The translations under genes and the position numbers were made by a program. This document shows positions 1 through 7,138 of a DNA stretch of 64,000 bases, in pieces; position 1 is the stretch's first letter, and each line of letters starts with the position of its first letter. The stretch covers positions 3,496,001 through 3,560,000 of the forward strand of contig JAUOZS010000001.1 of assembly GCA_032334055.1 (NCBI GenBank), read 5' to 3'. The notes under the pieces were generated by a model, which was given only the letters and a program-made list of their open reading frames with translations, did no database searches and was not told where the DNA came from. Origin of the DNA: Selenomonadales bacterium 4137-cl (GTDB lineage: Bacteria; Bacillota; Negativicutes; Sporomusales; UBA7701).

Positions 1-223
1 GGCCCAGATATGTTTTAAATGACGCGCCCGTCTCCCGGTAGCCCGGCAAAGCCCTAAACGCCTTCAGAAAAGTCTCCTGCGTTATCTCCTGGGCGTCCTC
101 GCTGTTGGCGGTTTTAAGGCAGGCCAGCCGGAACACCGGCTGCCAGTACCGGGCAACAAGCGTCTCAAGCGCCGCCTTGTTTCCTTGCTGCGCCTGGTCT
201 ATGAGCATCTTCTCGTCCGACAC
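1..223 (-). CDS. ECF-type RNA polymerase sigma factor, partial (N-terminal part)
   Basis: The reading frame runs off the left edge of the window, so only about 74 N-terminal residues are visible. They show a typical sigma-70 region 2 start: a short N-terminal helix (DQAQQGNKAALETLV), then FRLACLKTANSEDAQEITQE and TFLKAFRALPGYR, which matches the region 2.1-2.2 core-binding helices of extracytoplasmic-function sigma factors. The GTG at 221-223 is chosen as start because AGGTGGTGAG lies just upstream; an internal ATG at codon 6 is possible. ECF factors normally redirect RNA polymerase to stress or envelope genes; the target cannot be told here, and any anti-sigma factor would lie to the left of the window. 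Confidence 0.85.
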   Translation of the reverse strand, partial: MSDEKMLIDQAQQGNKAALETLVARYWQPVFRLACLKTANSEDAQEITQETFLKAFRALPGYRETGASFKTYLG

Positions 224-478
224 CTCAACTCACCACCTGGAGAAACTGAACGCTTTTTCAATCTTCCCACCAGGCGGCGAAATCATGCTTGCGGGGCGTT
301 CTTTTGCCAGTCATTCTCTTAAACGCCGCCCAAGCGGAAAAGTAACGCCGGGGAAGAAAAAAAGCAGCTTTTTTACGCTGCAAGGACACACTATAGTAAA
401 GCGCGGTCCGGAAACGGCCGCGGCGGCAAAGCCGTGAAGCAGCGAAAACAACGGCGCGGCCTGGGGGGGAGGCGAACG

Positions 479-712
479 ATGGACTACGCGGCGGACATCG
501 CAGCCGAGCTGGCGGTGCTTAGGCACCTAGGGTATTCCGAGCCTGATGTGGCGCGGGTTGTGGGCATTTATAGCGGTTATTTGAGCTGGGAGGGGTTGTC
601 GCGAAACCAGCAGCGGCGGCTGGCGGCGGACCTTAAGAGGCACACCCGCATCGCCCGGCGGTGGTATTTCGCGGTGGCGGCGAGCGCGGAGTCGCCCCTG
701 ACAAATCACTGA
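479..712 (+). CDS. Small hypothetical protein (77 aa)
   Basis: A small basic, Ala- and Arg-rich protein beginning MDYAADIAAELAVLRHLGY. The start at 479 is preferred to the in-frame ATG at 434 because a G-rich Shine-Dalgarno (GGGGGGGAGG) ends six bases before it. No recognisable domain; the predicted structure is mostly helical and the second half carries many Arg and Trp residues (LRRLAADLKRHTRIARRWY-like). It stands alone and converges on the glucosaminidase gene, with which it shares a terminator. Function unknown. The upstream region 224-478 contains no other convincing gene. Confidence 0.5.
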   Translation: MDYAADIAAELAVLRHLGYSEPDVARVVGIYSGYLSWEGLSRNQQRRLAADLKRHTRIARRWYFAVAASAESPLTNH

Positions 713-771
713 CATAATCTGACGTTTACCCTGACATTTTCCCTGACGTCAACCCTGGCGGATGGTCTGAC
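698..771. repeat. Six near-regular CTGAC direct repeats
   Basis: CTGAC occurs at 698, 709, 719, 731, 743 and 767, that is at intervals of 11, 10, 12, 12 and 24 bases. The 731 and 743 copies share a longer CCCTGACrt context, and a degenerate CCCTGGC falls at 753. The array begins inside the last codons of the small gene and ends just before the shared terminator. Close to helical phasing, so it could be a protein-binding array or a degenerate tandem repeat. Confidence 0.5.
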
Positions 772-780
772 AATGGCGCA

Positions 781-808
781 GGCGACGGGCTATTGCCCGT
801 CGCCTTTT
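781..808. terminator. Bidirectional intrinsic terminator between convergent genes
   Basis: Perfect 10-bp stem GGCGACGGGC/GCCCGTCGCC with a TATT loop, followed by TTTTATTT on the plus strand. It sits between the convergent small gene and glucosaminidase gene and contains the stop codon of the latter. Confidence 0.8.
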
Positions 809-1515
809 ATTTGGGCAACGATTTTAACGATTTTTTCGCCATAGCCGACCCCGGGTATGGCCCATTTTCCGCCGAGGCTCTCCCAGGTCGGGCACTGGGC
901 GAAATAGCGGGGGATGGCGCGGACGAGGTTGTAGCGCGGGTCGATGATCGGTTTGAGCGGTTCGCGGGCGGTGGTGTAGGCGAGGAGGTGCTGGACGTGG
1001 GCCCGCACGCCGAGGCGGGCGGACTCGAACGTGGCGCCGCGAGGGCCGCCGCCGGTGGTGCCGATGCCGGCGAAGTTGTTTTGTGAGGGCAGCACGTCGC
1101 CGCCGAACCGGAAGTAGCCGGTTTCGAGGATGGCCTGGGCGAGGGCGAGGTCGGGACGGATGCCCTCATGGCCGGCTTCCTCCCAGTACAGGTTGACGAG
1201 TTCTTCCAAGGCGACGTTAATTTTGGGCATCGGGTTGTGGCGGCGGATAAAGGTCACCATCTGTTCCTTGGAAATCTCGGCCTGGCCGAAGATGGGGGTG
1301 TGGCCTTTGACGGCTTTGGCGGCCTGAGCCGGCGTAGGCTCCGGTTTCGGAGATTGTTTCAGGATGTTCATGATGCGGTCGTAGAAGCTTTGGCCGTTGG
1401 TCTGCGAGGCGGTTTGGGCCGCTCCGCCGGTCCTCTCGGGGGAGGCGTTGGCCGGGGAGCAGACGAGGAGCAGGGCGAGGCCCAAGATGCAGGTTAGCTG
1501 TCGCGCAGGCGGCAT
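790..1515 (-). CDS. Secreted glucosaminidase-domain protein (peptidoglycan hydrolase)
   Basis: 241 aa. Residues 1-24 form a signal peptide (two Arg, a LGLALLLVC core, cleavage near ANA-SP). The linker is Pro/Gln-rich. From about residue 105 to the end the protein matches the glucosaminidase family (N-acetylmuramoyl/N-acetylglucosaminidase fold): GIRPDLALAQAILETGYF contains the catalytic-type Glu, followed by QNNFAGIGTTGGGPRGATFES, HVQHLLAYTT, and GVGYGEKIVKIVAQI. This arrangement is shared with LytD/FlgJ-type cell-wall hydrolases, so it probably cleaves glycan strands in the periplasm. ATG start with TGAGGTGAACC upstream. Its stop codon lies in the shared terminator. Confidence 0.85.
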   Translation of the reverse strand: MPPARQLTCILGLALLLVCSPANASPERTGGAAQTASQTNGQSFYDRIMNILKQSPKPEPTPAQAAKAVKGHTPIFGQAEISKEQMVTFIRRHNPMPKINVALEELVNLYWEEAGHEGIRPDLALAQAILETGYFRFGGDVLPSQNNFAGIGTTGGGPRGATFESARLGVRAHVQHLLAYTTAREPLKPIIDPRYNLVRAIPRYFAQCPTWESLGGKWAIPGVGYGEKIVKIVAQIKGDGQ

Positions 1516-1593
1516 GGTTCACCTCAGGTAGTTTTTTGCGTAAACTGAATATTCCCTAAAGGCCGGCGATAATCCTGCCGGCCGCAAATTAAT

Positions 1594-1616
1594 AAGCCGG
1601 GAGTTGCACCCGGCTT
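1594..1616 (-). terminator. Intrinsic terminator of the PilZ gene
   Basis: Stem AAGCCGGG/CCCGGCTT with a 7-base loop; on the minus strand it is followed by ATTAATTT. It begins 8 bases after the PilZ stop codon. A second GC-rich inverted repeat (GGCCGGC...GCCGGCC) lies at 1561-1583. Confidence 0.65.
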
Positions 1617-1623
1617 GTCGGCT

Positions 1624-2172
1624 TCACAGTTTGCGTCTGAGATCCTGGCGCGCGGGCCGGTACATGCGGCAGAAGCGTTTTCCGCAGCTTGGCTTGTAGC
1701 AGGCGCGGCAGGTTTCCTTGTCGGCGCAGTCGGCGCAGCGGCAGTTGATGCAGGTGATGGGCTGGTTGACGGGGCTGGCGTTTTCCTTCAGGGTATAGAA
1801 GGAGCTGGGCTGCGTGTCGCGCACCGAGGAGAGGGTGACGAATTTGATGATGTCTTCCTGGGTGACGGGGTTGATGGAGACGAACTGACAGCCGATGTCA
1901 TAGGAGCCGGATTTGTTTTTGATCGAACGGACGACTTCTACAGTGCCCCGCACTTTGCGGTCGGCGAGCTGAAATACGAGGTCAAGCCTGGTGCCGACCG
2001 GGAGGGCGAATTTGCTTGTGTAACGCAGGCCGCCGGCGCTGATGTCTTCGAGGGGCAACGGATAGTTGCGCCGCAGACTTACGCCCTTGGGCGTGGTGAA
2101 GCCTACGGCGGTCATGATCGTTTTGAAGTTTATGCGGCGGAATTTACGCTGATTGGGGTTCACCGCGTTCAC
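1624..2172 (-). CDS. PilZ-domain protein with Cys-rich C-terminal tail
   Basis: 182 aa. The N-terminal two thirds show a PilZ domain: an Arg-rich motif RKFRRINFK (about residues 9-17), DISAGG (about 44-49, the DxSxxG motif), and GCQFVSI. These residues bind c-di-GMP in this family, so the protein is a likely c-di-GMP effector. The last 45 residues are unusual, with eight Cys (CINCRCADC, CRACYKPSC, CRMY) spaced as if to bind one or more metal ions. Two possible GTG starts exist (2172 and 2163); GGAGGG lies only three bases before the first and twelve before the second. No adjacent gene in the same direction. The GGDEF and HD-GYP genes in this window suggest an active c-di-GMP network. Confidence 0.8.
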   Translation of the reverse strand: MNAVNPNQRKFRRINFKTIMTAVGFTTPKGVSLRRNYPLPLEDISAGGLRYTSKFALPVGTRLDLVFQLADRKVRGTVEVVRSIKNKSGSYDIGCQFVSINPVTQEDIIKFVTLSSVRDTQPSSFYTLKENASPVNQPITCINCRCADCADKETCRACYKPSCGKRFCRMYRPARQDLRRKL

Positions 2173-2393
2173 ATCCCTCCGTGGCGTTTGCCGGTCCGTC
2201 CCTGGAAACCGGATATTTATCTGCTACTATATATTGTCGTAATCTGGGGAAAAATCTTAAGCGGAAATGCGGTCGATCTGCGACAAAAAAATGTAAATAC
2301 GTCCTTATTATGGCATTTTTTCGTTGTTTGGCACTCAGGAAGGATACCGGGCGGATTATCGCGAAAAGAGTTGTATCCGAAGGGGGTGCGACA

Positions 2394-3530
2394 TTGGAAA
2401 AACTTGATATCGCGATTGTCGGCGCGGGGGTCGTCGGCCTGGCCGTGGCGGCGGAAATCGCCCGCCGGCAGGACGAGCTGGCCACTATCGTCCTGGAGCG
2501 CCACGGTAAGTTCGGCCAGGACACTTCAAGCCGCAACAGCGAGGTAATCCATGCCGGGATGTATTATCCGACCGGCAGCCTGAAGGCGAAGCTGTGCGTG
2601 GCCGGAAACCGGCTGTTGTACGAGTTTTGCGAACAGCACGAGGTTCCTTTCCAGCGGATCGGCAAGCTGATCGTGGCCAGCGAGGCGGCGGAGATCGAGG
2701 CGATCGACGCGGTGTACGCCCAGGGCGTCGCCAACGGGGTGCCGGGGCTGACCAGGCTGGACGCCGCGGAGGCCAAGAAGCTGGAGCCGAATATAAAGGT
2801 GGAGACGGCGCTGTTTTCCGAGTCGACCGGCATCATCGACACCCACAAGCTGATGGCGCGGCTGGAACATCTGGCGACGGCCAATTACGCGATGCTGGCC
2901 TATAAGCATGAGGTGACCGGCATCAAGCCGGTGGCCGACGGCTACGAGGTTACCTTCCTGGGGCCGGACGGCCAGACGGACGCGATCGAATGCCGCTGGC
3001 TGATAAACTGCGCCGGGCTTTACGCGGACAAGATCGCGGCGATGTGCGGCATCGACACGGCCGCCGCCGGCTATGAGATCAACCCGGTGAAGGGCGAGTA
3101 TTTCGCGGTGGGGATGGGCAAGTCGAAGCTTGTGAATCATCTTATCTACCCGCCGCCCCTCCACGGGCTGAAGGGCCTGGGGACGCACGTGACCAAAAGC
3201 CTCGACGGGCGGGCGCGCCTGGGGCCGAACGTGGTGAACGTGACCGACCGGGAGGACTATGACGTCGATCCGGAGCACCTGGAGGAGTTTTATCAGGCGG
3301 CGGCGGCCTACCTGCCGTTCATCGGGCGCGAGGACCTGGCGCCGGACATGGCGGGGGTACGGCCGAAGCTGAAATCCTCGAACGGGGCGGTGGTCGATTT
3401 CATCATCCGCCACGAGACGGAGCGGGGCCTGCCGGGACTCGTCAATCTGGTGGGCATCGAGTCGCCGGGGCTGACCGCCTGCCTGGCGATCGCCAACCAT
3501 GTAGCCGATATCGTGGACGCGGGCCTATAA
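2394..3530 (+). CDS. lhgO: FAD-dependent oxidoreductase, L-2-hydroxyglutarate oxidase type
   Basis: 378 aa, DAO family. The N-terminus is a dinucleotide-binding fold (DIAIVGAGVVGLAVAAEIAR); HGKFGQDTSSRNSEVIHAGMYY is typical of LhgO/YgaF. The C-terminal half has GVRPKL and LVNLVGIESPGLTACLAIA, the FAD-binding end. Such enzymes oxidise L-2-hydroxyglutarate to 2-oxoglutarate and pass electrons to quinone. The frame is open from 2181, but TTG 2394 is chosen because GAAGGGGGTG precedes it and the flavin fold begins immediately after; the upstream stretch has poor protein character. Single gene with its own terminator. A related glycerol-3-phosphate or amino-acid oxidase activity cannot be excluded. 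Confidence 0.85.
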   Translation: MEKLDIAIVGAGVVGLAVAAEIARRQDELATIVLERHGKFGQDTSSRNSEVIHAGMYYPTGSLKAKLCVAGNRLLYEFCEQHEVPFQRIGKLIVASEAAEIEAIDAVYAQGVANGVPGLTRLDAAEAKKLEPNIKVETALFSESTGIIDTHKLMARLEHLATANYAMLAYKHEVTGIKPVADGYEVTFLGPDGQTDAIECRWLINCAGLYADKIAAMCGIDTAAAGYEINPVKGEYFAVGMGKSKLVNHLIYPPPLHGLKGLGTHVTKSLDGRARLGPNVVNVTDREDYDVDPEHLEEFYQAAAAYLPFIGREDLAPDMAGVRPKLKSSNGAVVDFIIRHETERGLPGLVNLVGIESPGLTACLAIANHVADIVDAGL

Positions 3531-3549
3531 AGCTTCGCGCCAACAAAAA

Positions 3550-3580
3550 GGAGAGCACCGTTGCCGGTGCTCTCCTCGTT
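3550..3580 (+). terminator. Intrinsic terminator after lhgO
   Basis: 11-bp stem GGAGAGCACCG/CGGTGCTCTCC with TTGC loop, then TCGTTTTATT. Confidence 0.85.
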
Positions 3581-3850
3581 TTATTATCGGCGGGCGATAT
3601 GCTGACTCGACAGTAAAGACGACGATTATTCCTTGCGTCCAGAACGCTTTTATCAGCAACCGGCTGCCGGTCTCTGGAAGGCCCGGAGGAGGGCTGGCGG
3701 CCACGCGCGCAGGGCCTAAGCGCAGCGGCTTAATGCTGGTCTCAGAGGCGAATGCCGTCTGGGATCTGCCGCAGGGCAAGTATTGTTACTTCGAACTTAT
3801 GAGATCGAGAAGCAGACCTATAATATTAAGGGAACGTAGTATAATGCAAT
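3581..3850. other. Intergenic stretch, no convincing gene
   Basis: Transition from the GC-rich core to the AT-rich island. A plus-strand frame without a start codon is open to a TGA at 3873-3875 and includes NAVWDLPQGKYCYFELMRSR; it could be a degraded gene end but matches nothing I recognise. The minus-strand frame over the same stretch has no ribosome binding site. A TATAAT at 3840-3845 has no good -35. Confidence 0.3.
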
Positions 3851-3879
3851 TTGCAAAATTCATAGTGCCATGATATAGT
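3851..3879 (+). promoter_or_regulatory. Promoter of the methyltransferase leader
   Basis: TTGCAA (3851-3856), 17-base spacer, TATAGT (3874-3879). Expected transcription start about 3886, a few bases before the Shine-Dalgarno of the leader peptide. Confidence 0.6.
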
Positions 3880-3885
3880 ACCTTC

Positions 3886-4102
3886 AAGAAAGAAGGAGTG
3901 AATTGATGTCGGTCGTTCTGTAAGAGTTTAGGCTAAGGGCATTAAACGAGCAGTTGTACTGCTTTTATTTGTGTTGCCATAAACTGCCTTACAGATTGAA
4001 CACGCATCCGTTACTTTAATGGTGTAATTTGTAGCGCAGTAGCATAAAACTGCGCTTTTTATTTTCTTTCTGTAAGGCTGAAAACGGAAAGGAAGAGTAT
4101 AT
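3886..4102 (+). promoter_or_regulatory. Leader with short peptide, two terminator hairpins and competing pairings (attenuator)
   Basis: The roughly 215-base untranslated leader holds a five-codon ORF, then hairpin AGCAGT-TGT-ACTGCT (3949-3963) followed by TTTATTT, and a stronger terminator AGCGCAGT/ACTGCGCT (4033-4056) followed by TTTTATTTT. CTGTAAG occurs twice, at 3918-3924 (last Leu codon plus stop of the peptide) and 4070-4076; the segment GCCTTACAGA (3986-3995) can pair with either copy, 8 bp with the first and 10 bp with the second. This is the arrangement expected for ribosome-controlled attenuation, as known for erm, cat and related inducible resistance genes. The inducer is not known. 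Confidence 0.6.
3906..3923 (+). CDS. Five-codon leader peptide (MSVVL)
   Basis: ATG TCG GTC GTT CTG TAA preceded by AAGAAGGAG at seven bases, a near-ideal ribosome binding site. The last codon and the stop form one of two alternative pairing partners in the leader RNA, so a ribosome paused here would change the RNA fold. No function other than regulation is expected. Confidence 0.55.
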   Translation: MSVVL

Positions 4103-4828
4103 ATGTATACATTCACAAACCAATTTATTTCTGATAATAATAACGTGGAGTTTTTGAAGGCCACTATGATGGGGCCGAATGCTATGCGGGTATCCGAGGA
4201 ATTGGCGTCACACCTCAACATCAATGAGAATATGCGGATACTTGACCTCGGCTGCGGGTGCGGTCTTTCCACGCTTTTGTTAACAAAAAAATACGGTGCG
4301 TCTGTTTTCGCAGCCGACCTTTGGATTTCACCAACTGAGAATTATGAGCGGTTCCAATCCATCGGGATTGATGATAAGGCCGTTCCGATTTCCGTAGACG
4401 CGACCAAAGGGCTGCCTTTTGCAAACGGATATTTTGACCTGTTGTTTAGCGTGGATGCCTATCATTATTTCGGAGATACGGCGGAAATGCTCCCATCGAT
4501 CATTCCTCTTATAAAAAAAGGCGGCTATGTCGCCGTGGCGGTTCCCGGATTAAAATATGAGTTTGGGGAAAATGTCCCGGAGGAAATGCGGCCGTTTTGG
4601 AATGACGATATAGAAAGAACCATACACTCTCTTGACTGGTGGAAGGAGCTATGGAGGGCGGAGAAGGGCATTGAAATGGTTGACATCCGCGAAATGGCTT
4701 GCTGCAAGCAGGCGTGGGATGAATGGCTTTCCGCATACCATCCCGTTGTTGCGGGAGACATAGAAATGATGAAAGCTGAAAACGGCAAGTATTTTAATCT
4801 CGTTCAGCTGATCGCTAAAGTCATCTAA
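4103..4828 (+). CDS. Class I SAM-dependent methyltransferase, attenuator-controlled
   Basis: 241 aa. The Rossmann methyltransferase core is clear: motif I ILDLGCGCGLSTLLL (about residues 46-60), an acidic residue after strand 2 (VFAADLW), then VDATKGLPFANGYFDLLFSVDAYHYF (motifs post-I to II) and a GGYVAVAVPG motif III. It belongs to the methyltransferase-11-like group; small molecule, antibiotic or rRNA could be the substrate. Ribosome binding site GGAAAGGAAG. Base composition is much more AT-rich than the flanking core genes, which suggests transfer. The long leader upstream argues that expression is induced by something that stalls ribosomes, but this is inference. A strong terminator follows at 4909. 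Confidence 0.8.
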   Translation: MYTFTNQFISDNNNVEFLKATMMGPNAMRVSEELASHLNINENMRILDLGCGCGLSTLLLTKKYGASVFAADLWISPTENYERFQSIGIDDKAVPISVDATKGLPFANGYFDLLFSVDAYHYFGDTAEMLPSIIPLIKKGGYVAVAVPGLKYEFGENVPEEMRPFWNDDIERTIHSLDWWKELWRAEKGIEMVDIREMACCKQAWDEWLSAYHPVVAGDIEMMKAENGKYFNLVQLIAKVI

Positions 4829-4908
4829 TATCTTTGCCTTTTTTCTTGTTCTTCTTAGCAATATAAGCCCTAAAAGAAAACAGGGCGGCGGCAGGATGCG
4901 TAAAGGAT

Positions 4909-4942
4909 AAAGGCCCCTAAAAGCAAGCTTTTAGGGGCCTTT
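4909..4942. terminator. Strong bidirectional terminator
   Basis: Perfect 16-bp inverted repeat AAAGGCCCCTAAAAGC/GCTTTTAGGGGCCTTT with a 2-base centre, between the convergent methyltransferase and 49-residue protein genes. Confidence 0.85.
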
Positions 4943-4945
4943 ACA

Positions 4946-5095
4946 TTACTTCTTCTCCGATTCCTTCCGGATAGTTTCGATCTTCTTATCGCTCCTCGTG
5001 TCACGTCCATCTAGATTCCTAACTGTTCCTGGAGGCAAACCACGGGTTTTTTCAAAATTACCTACGGTACAATCACTTCTTACTTTTCTTACCAT
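4946..5095 (-). CDS. Small basic protein (49 aa), unknown
   Basis: Begins MVRKVRSDCTVGNFEKTRG, then LPPGTVRNLDGRDTRSDKKI and a Lys/Glu-rich end. The ATG has GGTGGAG eight bases upstream, and the stop lies directly at the edge of the terminator, so the gene is probably real in spite of its size. Highly charged, one Cys, no membrane segment. The repeated VRSD/TRSDKK pattern resembles short conserved Firmicute proteins of unknown role, but I cannot name a family. It follows the 199-residue protein gene by 30 bases on the same strand and is probably cotranscribed with it. Confidence 0.6.
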   Translation of the reverse strand: MVRKVRSDCTVGNFEKTRGLPPGTVRNLDGRDTRSDKKIETIRKESEKK

Positions 5096-5125
5096 ATTTT
5101 TCACTCCACCATAACGATATTAGTC

Positions 5126-5725
5126 TTAGGCGCTTTTATTAATGGTTACGACCATATGGTTTAACACCTTAAGGATTTCTCTACTAGAAACAGGGATGAT
5201 GTTTGAAAAATTGGTGCTGGATTTAGTACCTGTACTCAAGTCCCAGTAAGAAAACGTATCATACCCAGACGGCCAAGGGGGATTAATCTTAAAATACTGA
5301 GCCAGCCCCTTGAGTACCTGAAGTTCGCGCGTAATATTTTCCGGCCGACCAAAAGTGAGCGTGATAATTTCCGTTTTTTTGCTACTAATGAGATAGGGAA
5401 CTGGAATAGATACTCCTCCACGAGGGCAAGACTGAAGATGCTTAGGAGCGACCCATATTTCCGCATCGGCAAAAGTCAGATTATAGTCTGGCTCCAAGGC
5501 CAGAAAAAAGCTCTTGGCATTCCTGAGGAATTTGGATGTCAGTCCACTCTTGCGCACTCGATCTTCATAGTGCAAAAACGGATTACTATTCTTCTGATAA
5601 CAAACTTGTCTTACGATTTCAATCGTATCCCGGATAGATAGTATGTACAGTAAGCTTCTCCTCGGGCTATCACCCTTAGGGTATCCAAAAAAATCACGAT
5701 AAACATTGTATACAGGAAACTTCAT
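5126..5725 (-). CDS. Hypothetical protein of the AT-rich island (199 aa)
   Basis: Not recognised. Starts MKFPVYNVYRDFFGYPKGDS with an excellent GAGGAGG ribosome binding site. No signal peptide or membrane segment; rich in aromatic residues, mixed alpha/beta in appearance. The end includes PWPSGYDTFSYWDLSTGTKS and SSREILKVLNHMVV. AT-rich codon use like the neighbours. Probably the first gene of a two-gene unit with the 49-residue protein; such orphan pairs in islands are sometimes toxin/antitoxin or defence genes, but nothing in the sequence proves that. Confidence 0.6.
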   Translation of the reverse strand: MKFPVYNVYRDFFGYPKGDSPRRSLLYILSIRDTIEIVRQVCYQKNSNPFLHYEDRVRKSGLTSKFLRNAKSFFLALEPDYNLTFADAEIWVAPKHLQSCPRGGVSIPVPYLISSKKTEIITLTFGRPENITRELQVLKGLAQYFKINPPWPSGYDTFSYWDLSTGTKSSTNFSNIIPVSSREILKVLNHMVVTINKSA

Positions 5726-5857
5726 GAGCGACCTCCTCGAATTAATATTCGAATCTGCGTCGGCTCACAGTTTCGTTCATTCAGTGTAAGTTTTTTAGCG
5801 CGTATCTCCTTCCACACCGTATTGCAAAAAAGCGTGTTCGTATGGTAAAATACTTAA

Positions 5858-5960
5858 TAGCTATTAACATTTTAGCCGACTCCTACGAGTCCACAACAGC
5901 CCTAAGTGGTGATTCTTGGGGCTGGAAGAAGCCAACGTTCCCGCGTTGGCTTCTTCTCTT
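5858..5960 (+). ncRNA. Candidate structured small RNA with own promoter and terminator
   Basis: A promoter-like TTGCAA (5822-5827), 18-base spacer, TAAAAT (5846-5851) would start transcription about 5858. The transcript would contain three successive hairpins: GACTC/GAGTC (5878-5891), a 10-bp stem CAGCCCTAAG/CTTGGGGCTG (5897-5924) and a terminator GAAGCCAACG/CGTTGGCTTC (5928-5953) followed by TTCTCTTTTTT. There is no gene immediately downstream in this direction, so a leader is unlikely and an independent RNA is the simplest reading. No known RNA family recognised. Confidence 0.5.
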
Positions 5961-6071
5961 TTTTGTCACTTACCATTATAACGAACGAACGTCTGGTCTG
6001 TCAACATCTTTTTCGTGATTCACGTCTCTCCTGCAAGCCTCATCATTTGCGTCGCGTCGCGCCATTACACT

Positions 6072-6479
6072 TTATTCATCAGTTTCATTGCCACCATCAT
6101 CATTCGAATCCAACGGGCGTTTTAAATCAACAATTAAGGCTTTATTATCTTCATCCCAATACGAAAAATATCGTATTGCTCTACCAGTAAACATCTCTGA
6201 ACTATCCTGAAAGTATCTCATTAAGAATCTAATGAAATCTTTATTATTAATACGCACATAGCCATTCTTTAATTTCGAAATAAACTCTATTTTATTGGGT
6301 TCACTTTCACTAGTTGGAATTACTCCTATAACCTGTTTTTCCTTATCGAACGCTAACACAATATAGTCAGGTTTGGACATTACTTCAACAGCAGCCCTAC
6401 TAAAAGTCAGTCCGTATTCCGCTATAGATACCGTAATCGTTCCTAAACTAGGATTAAAGTATTCAAACTTAAACAACAT
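6072..6479 (-). CDS. Hypothetical protein of the AT-rich island (135 aa)
   Basis: Starts MLFKFEYFNPSLGTITVSI; ATG at 6477-6479 is chosen because GAGGTG lies five bases before it (a GTG two codons upstream overlaps that site). No signal peptide or membrane segment. The first half looks like a beta-rich domain (TITVSIAEYGLTFSRAAVEV, VLAFDKEKQVIGVIPT), the second half has FIRFLMRYF and RYFSYWDEDNKALIVDL, and the C-terminus is acidic. AT-rich. No family name can be given. No gene on the same strand lies close enough to share an operon. Confidence 0.6.
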   Translation of the reverse strand: MLFKFEYFNPSLGTITVSIAEYGLTFSRAAVEVMSKPDYIVLAFDKEKQVIGVIPTSESEPNKIEFISKLKNGYVRINNKDFIRFLMRYFQDSSEMFTGRAIRYFSYWDEDNKALIVDLKRPLDSNDDGGNETDE

Positions 6480-7138
6480 TATCACCTCATTAACTTATTC
6501 ACATATATTCACTTTTATATTTGCATTATATCATTAATCGTTTCAAAAAAACACATCTATACATCAATGTTCATTTTTTAAAGTTACATACACTCTTTTA
6601 AATTTGTCATAACAATTAAACGCTTAGTCCACTAACTAACAAAAGAATACTTTGCAATATATGTGTTCATTTGACTCCCTAACACATTTATAAGGGAATG
6701 GTTCCTTTATATCATGGCAGGTGGTCTTTTCTATATTATTAAATTCCAAAATCAGTCATACGCTTCCGGTTTCATCTTGTGGAGATACCCGAACCCTATC
6801 AAAACATATCAACAGCAAAAAGCCGCGTACTGCGCGGCTCTTCCGGATTTGCATAGTGGAGGCGAAGCAAGTCGGACCCTTCCCACTTGGCTGAGGATTG
6901 CGCCGCTGGCGCTTTGGGGTGAAGCCACGGAAGCGAGGCGGCGGCCGCTACTTGGCGAGAGAGCCGGTAACGGCAGCCGGCGCGAGCCAGGGACGGCGAG
7001 CGAGCCGCTATCTGTCAGGAGACAGTTAGCGGCGTACGGCTAGCTGTCGGCGACGAGCCTAGTAAGACCGCCGCCGTAGCGTGTGGCGAGCCACAAAGCA
7101 CCAGAAGGCGCAGGCAAAAGGCTCAAGAGATCAATTAG
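6480..7138. other. Long intergenic stretch with hairpins and repeat-like sequence
   Basis: 6480-6780 is AT-rich with no gene. A terminator-like hairpin AGCCGCG/CGCGGCT lies at 6821-6839. 6840-7078 is GC-rich, contains a 12-bp imperfect stem CCGCTATCTGTC/GACAGTTAGCGG (7004-7031), and reads as non-coding. 7079-7138 resembles the sequence just beyond the intact ppk2 gene (12159-12210): both contain GCGTGTGGCGA and GGCGCAGGCAAAAGGCTCAA. An open plus frame at 6714-7043 has no ribosome binding site and is not called. Confidence 0.4.

Noticed and set aside
1615..2547. Long plus-strand open frame opposite the PilZ gene
   Set aside because: Antisense of a well-supported gene, composition driven by GC-rich codons, no ribosome binding site and no domain.
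3525..3779. Minus-strand 84-codon frame after lhgO
   Set aside because: Covers the lhgO terminator and lacks a ribosome binding site.
6714..7043. Plus-strand frame in the island's repeat-like stretch
   Set aside because: No ribosome binding site, contains a hairpin and sequence resembling intergenic repeats, no recognisable protein pattern.
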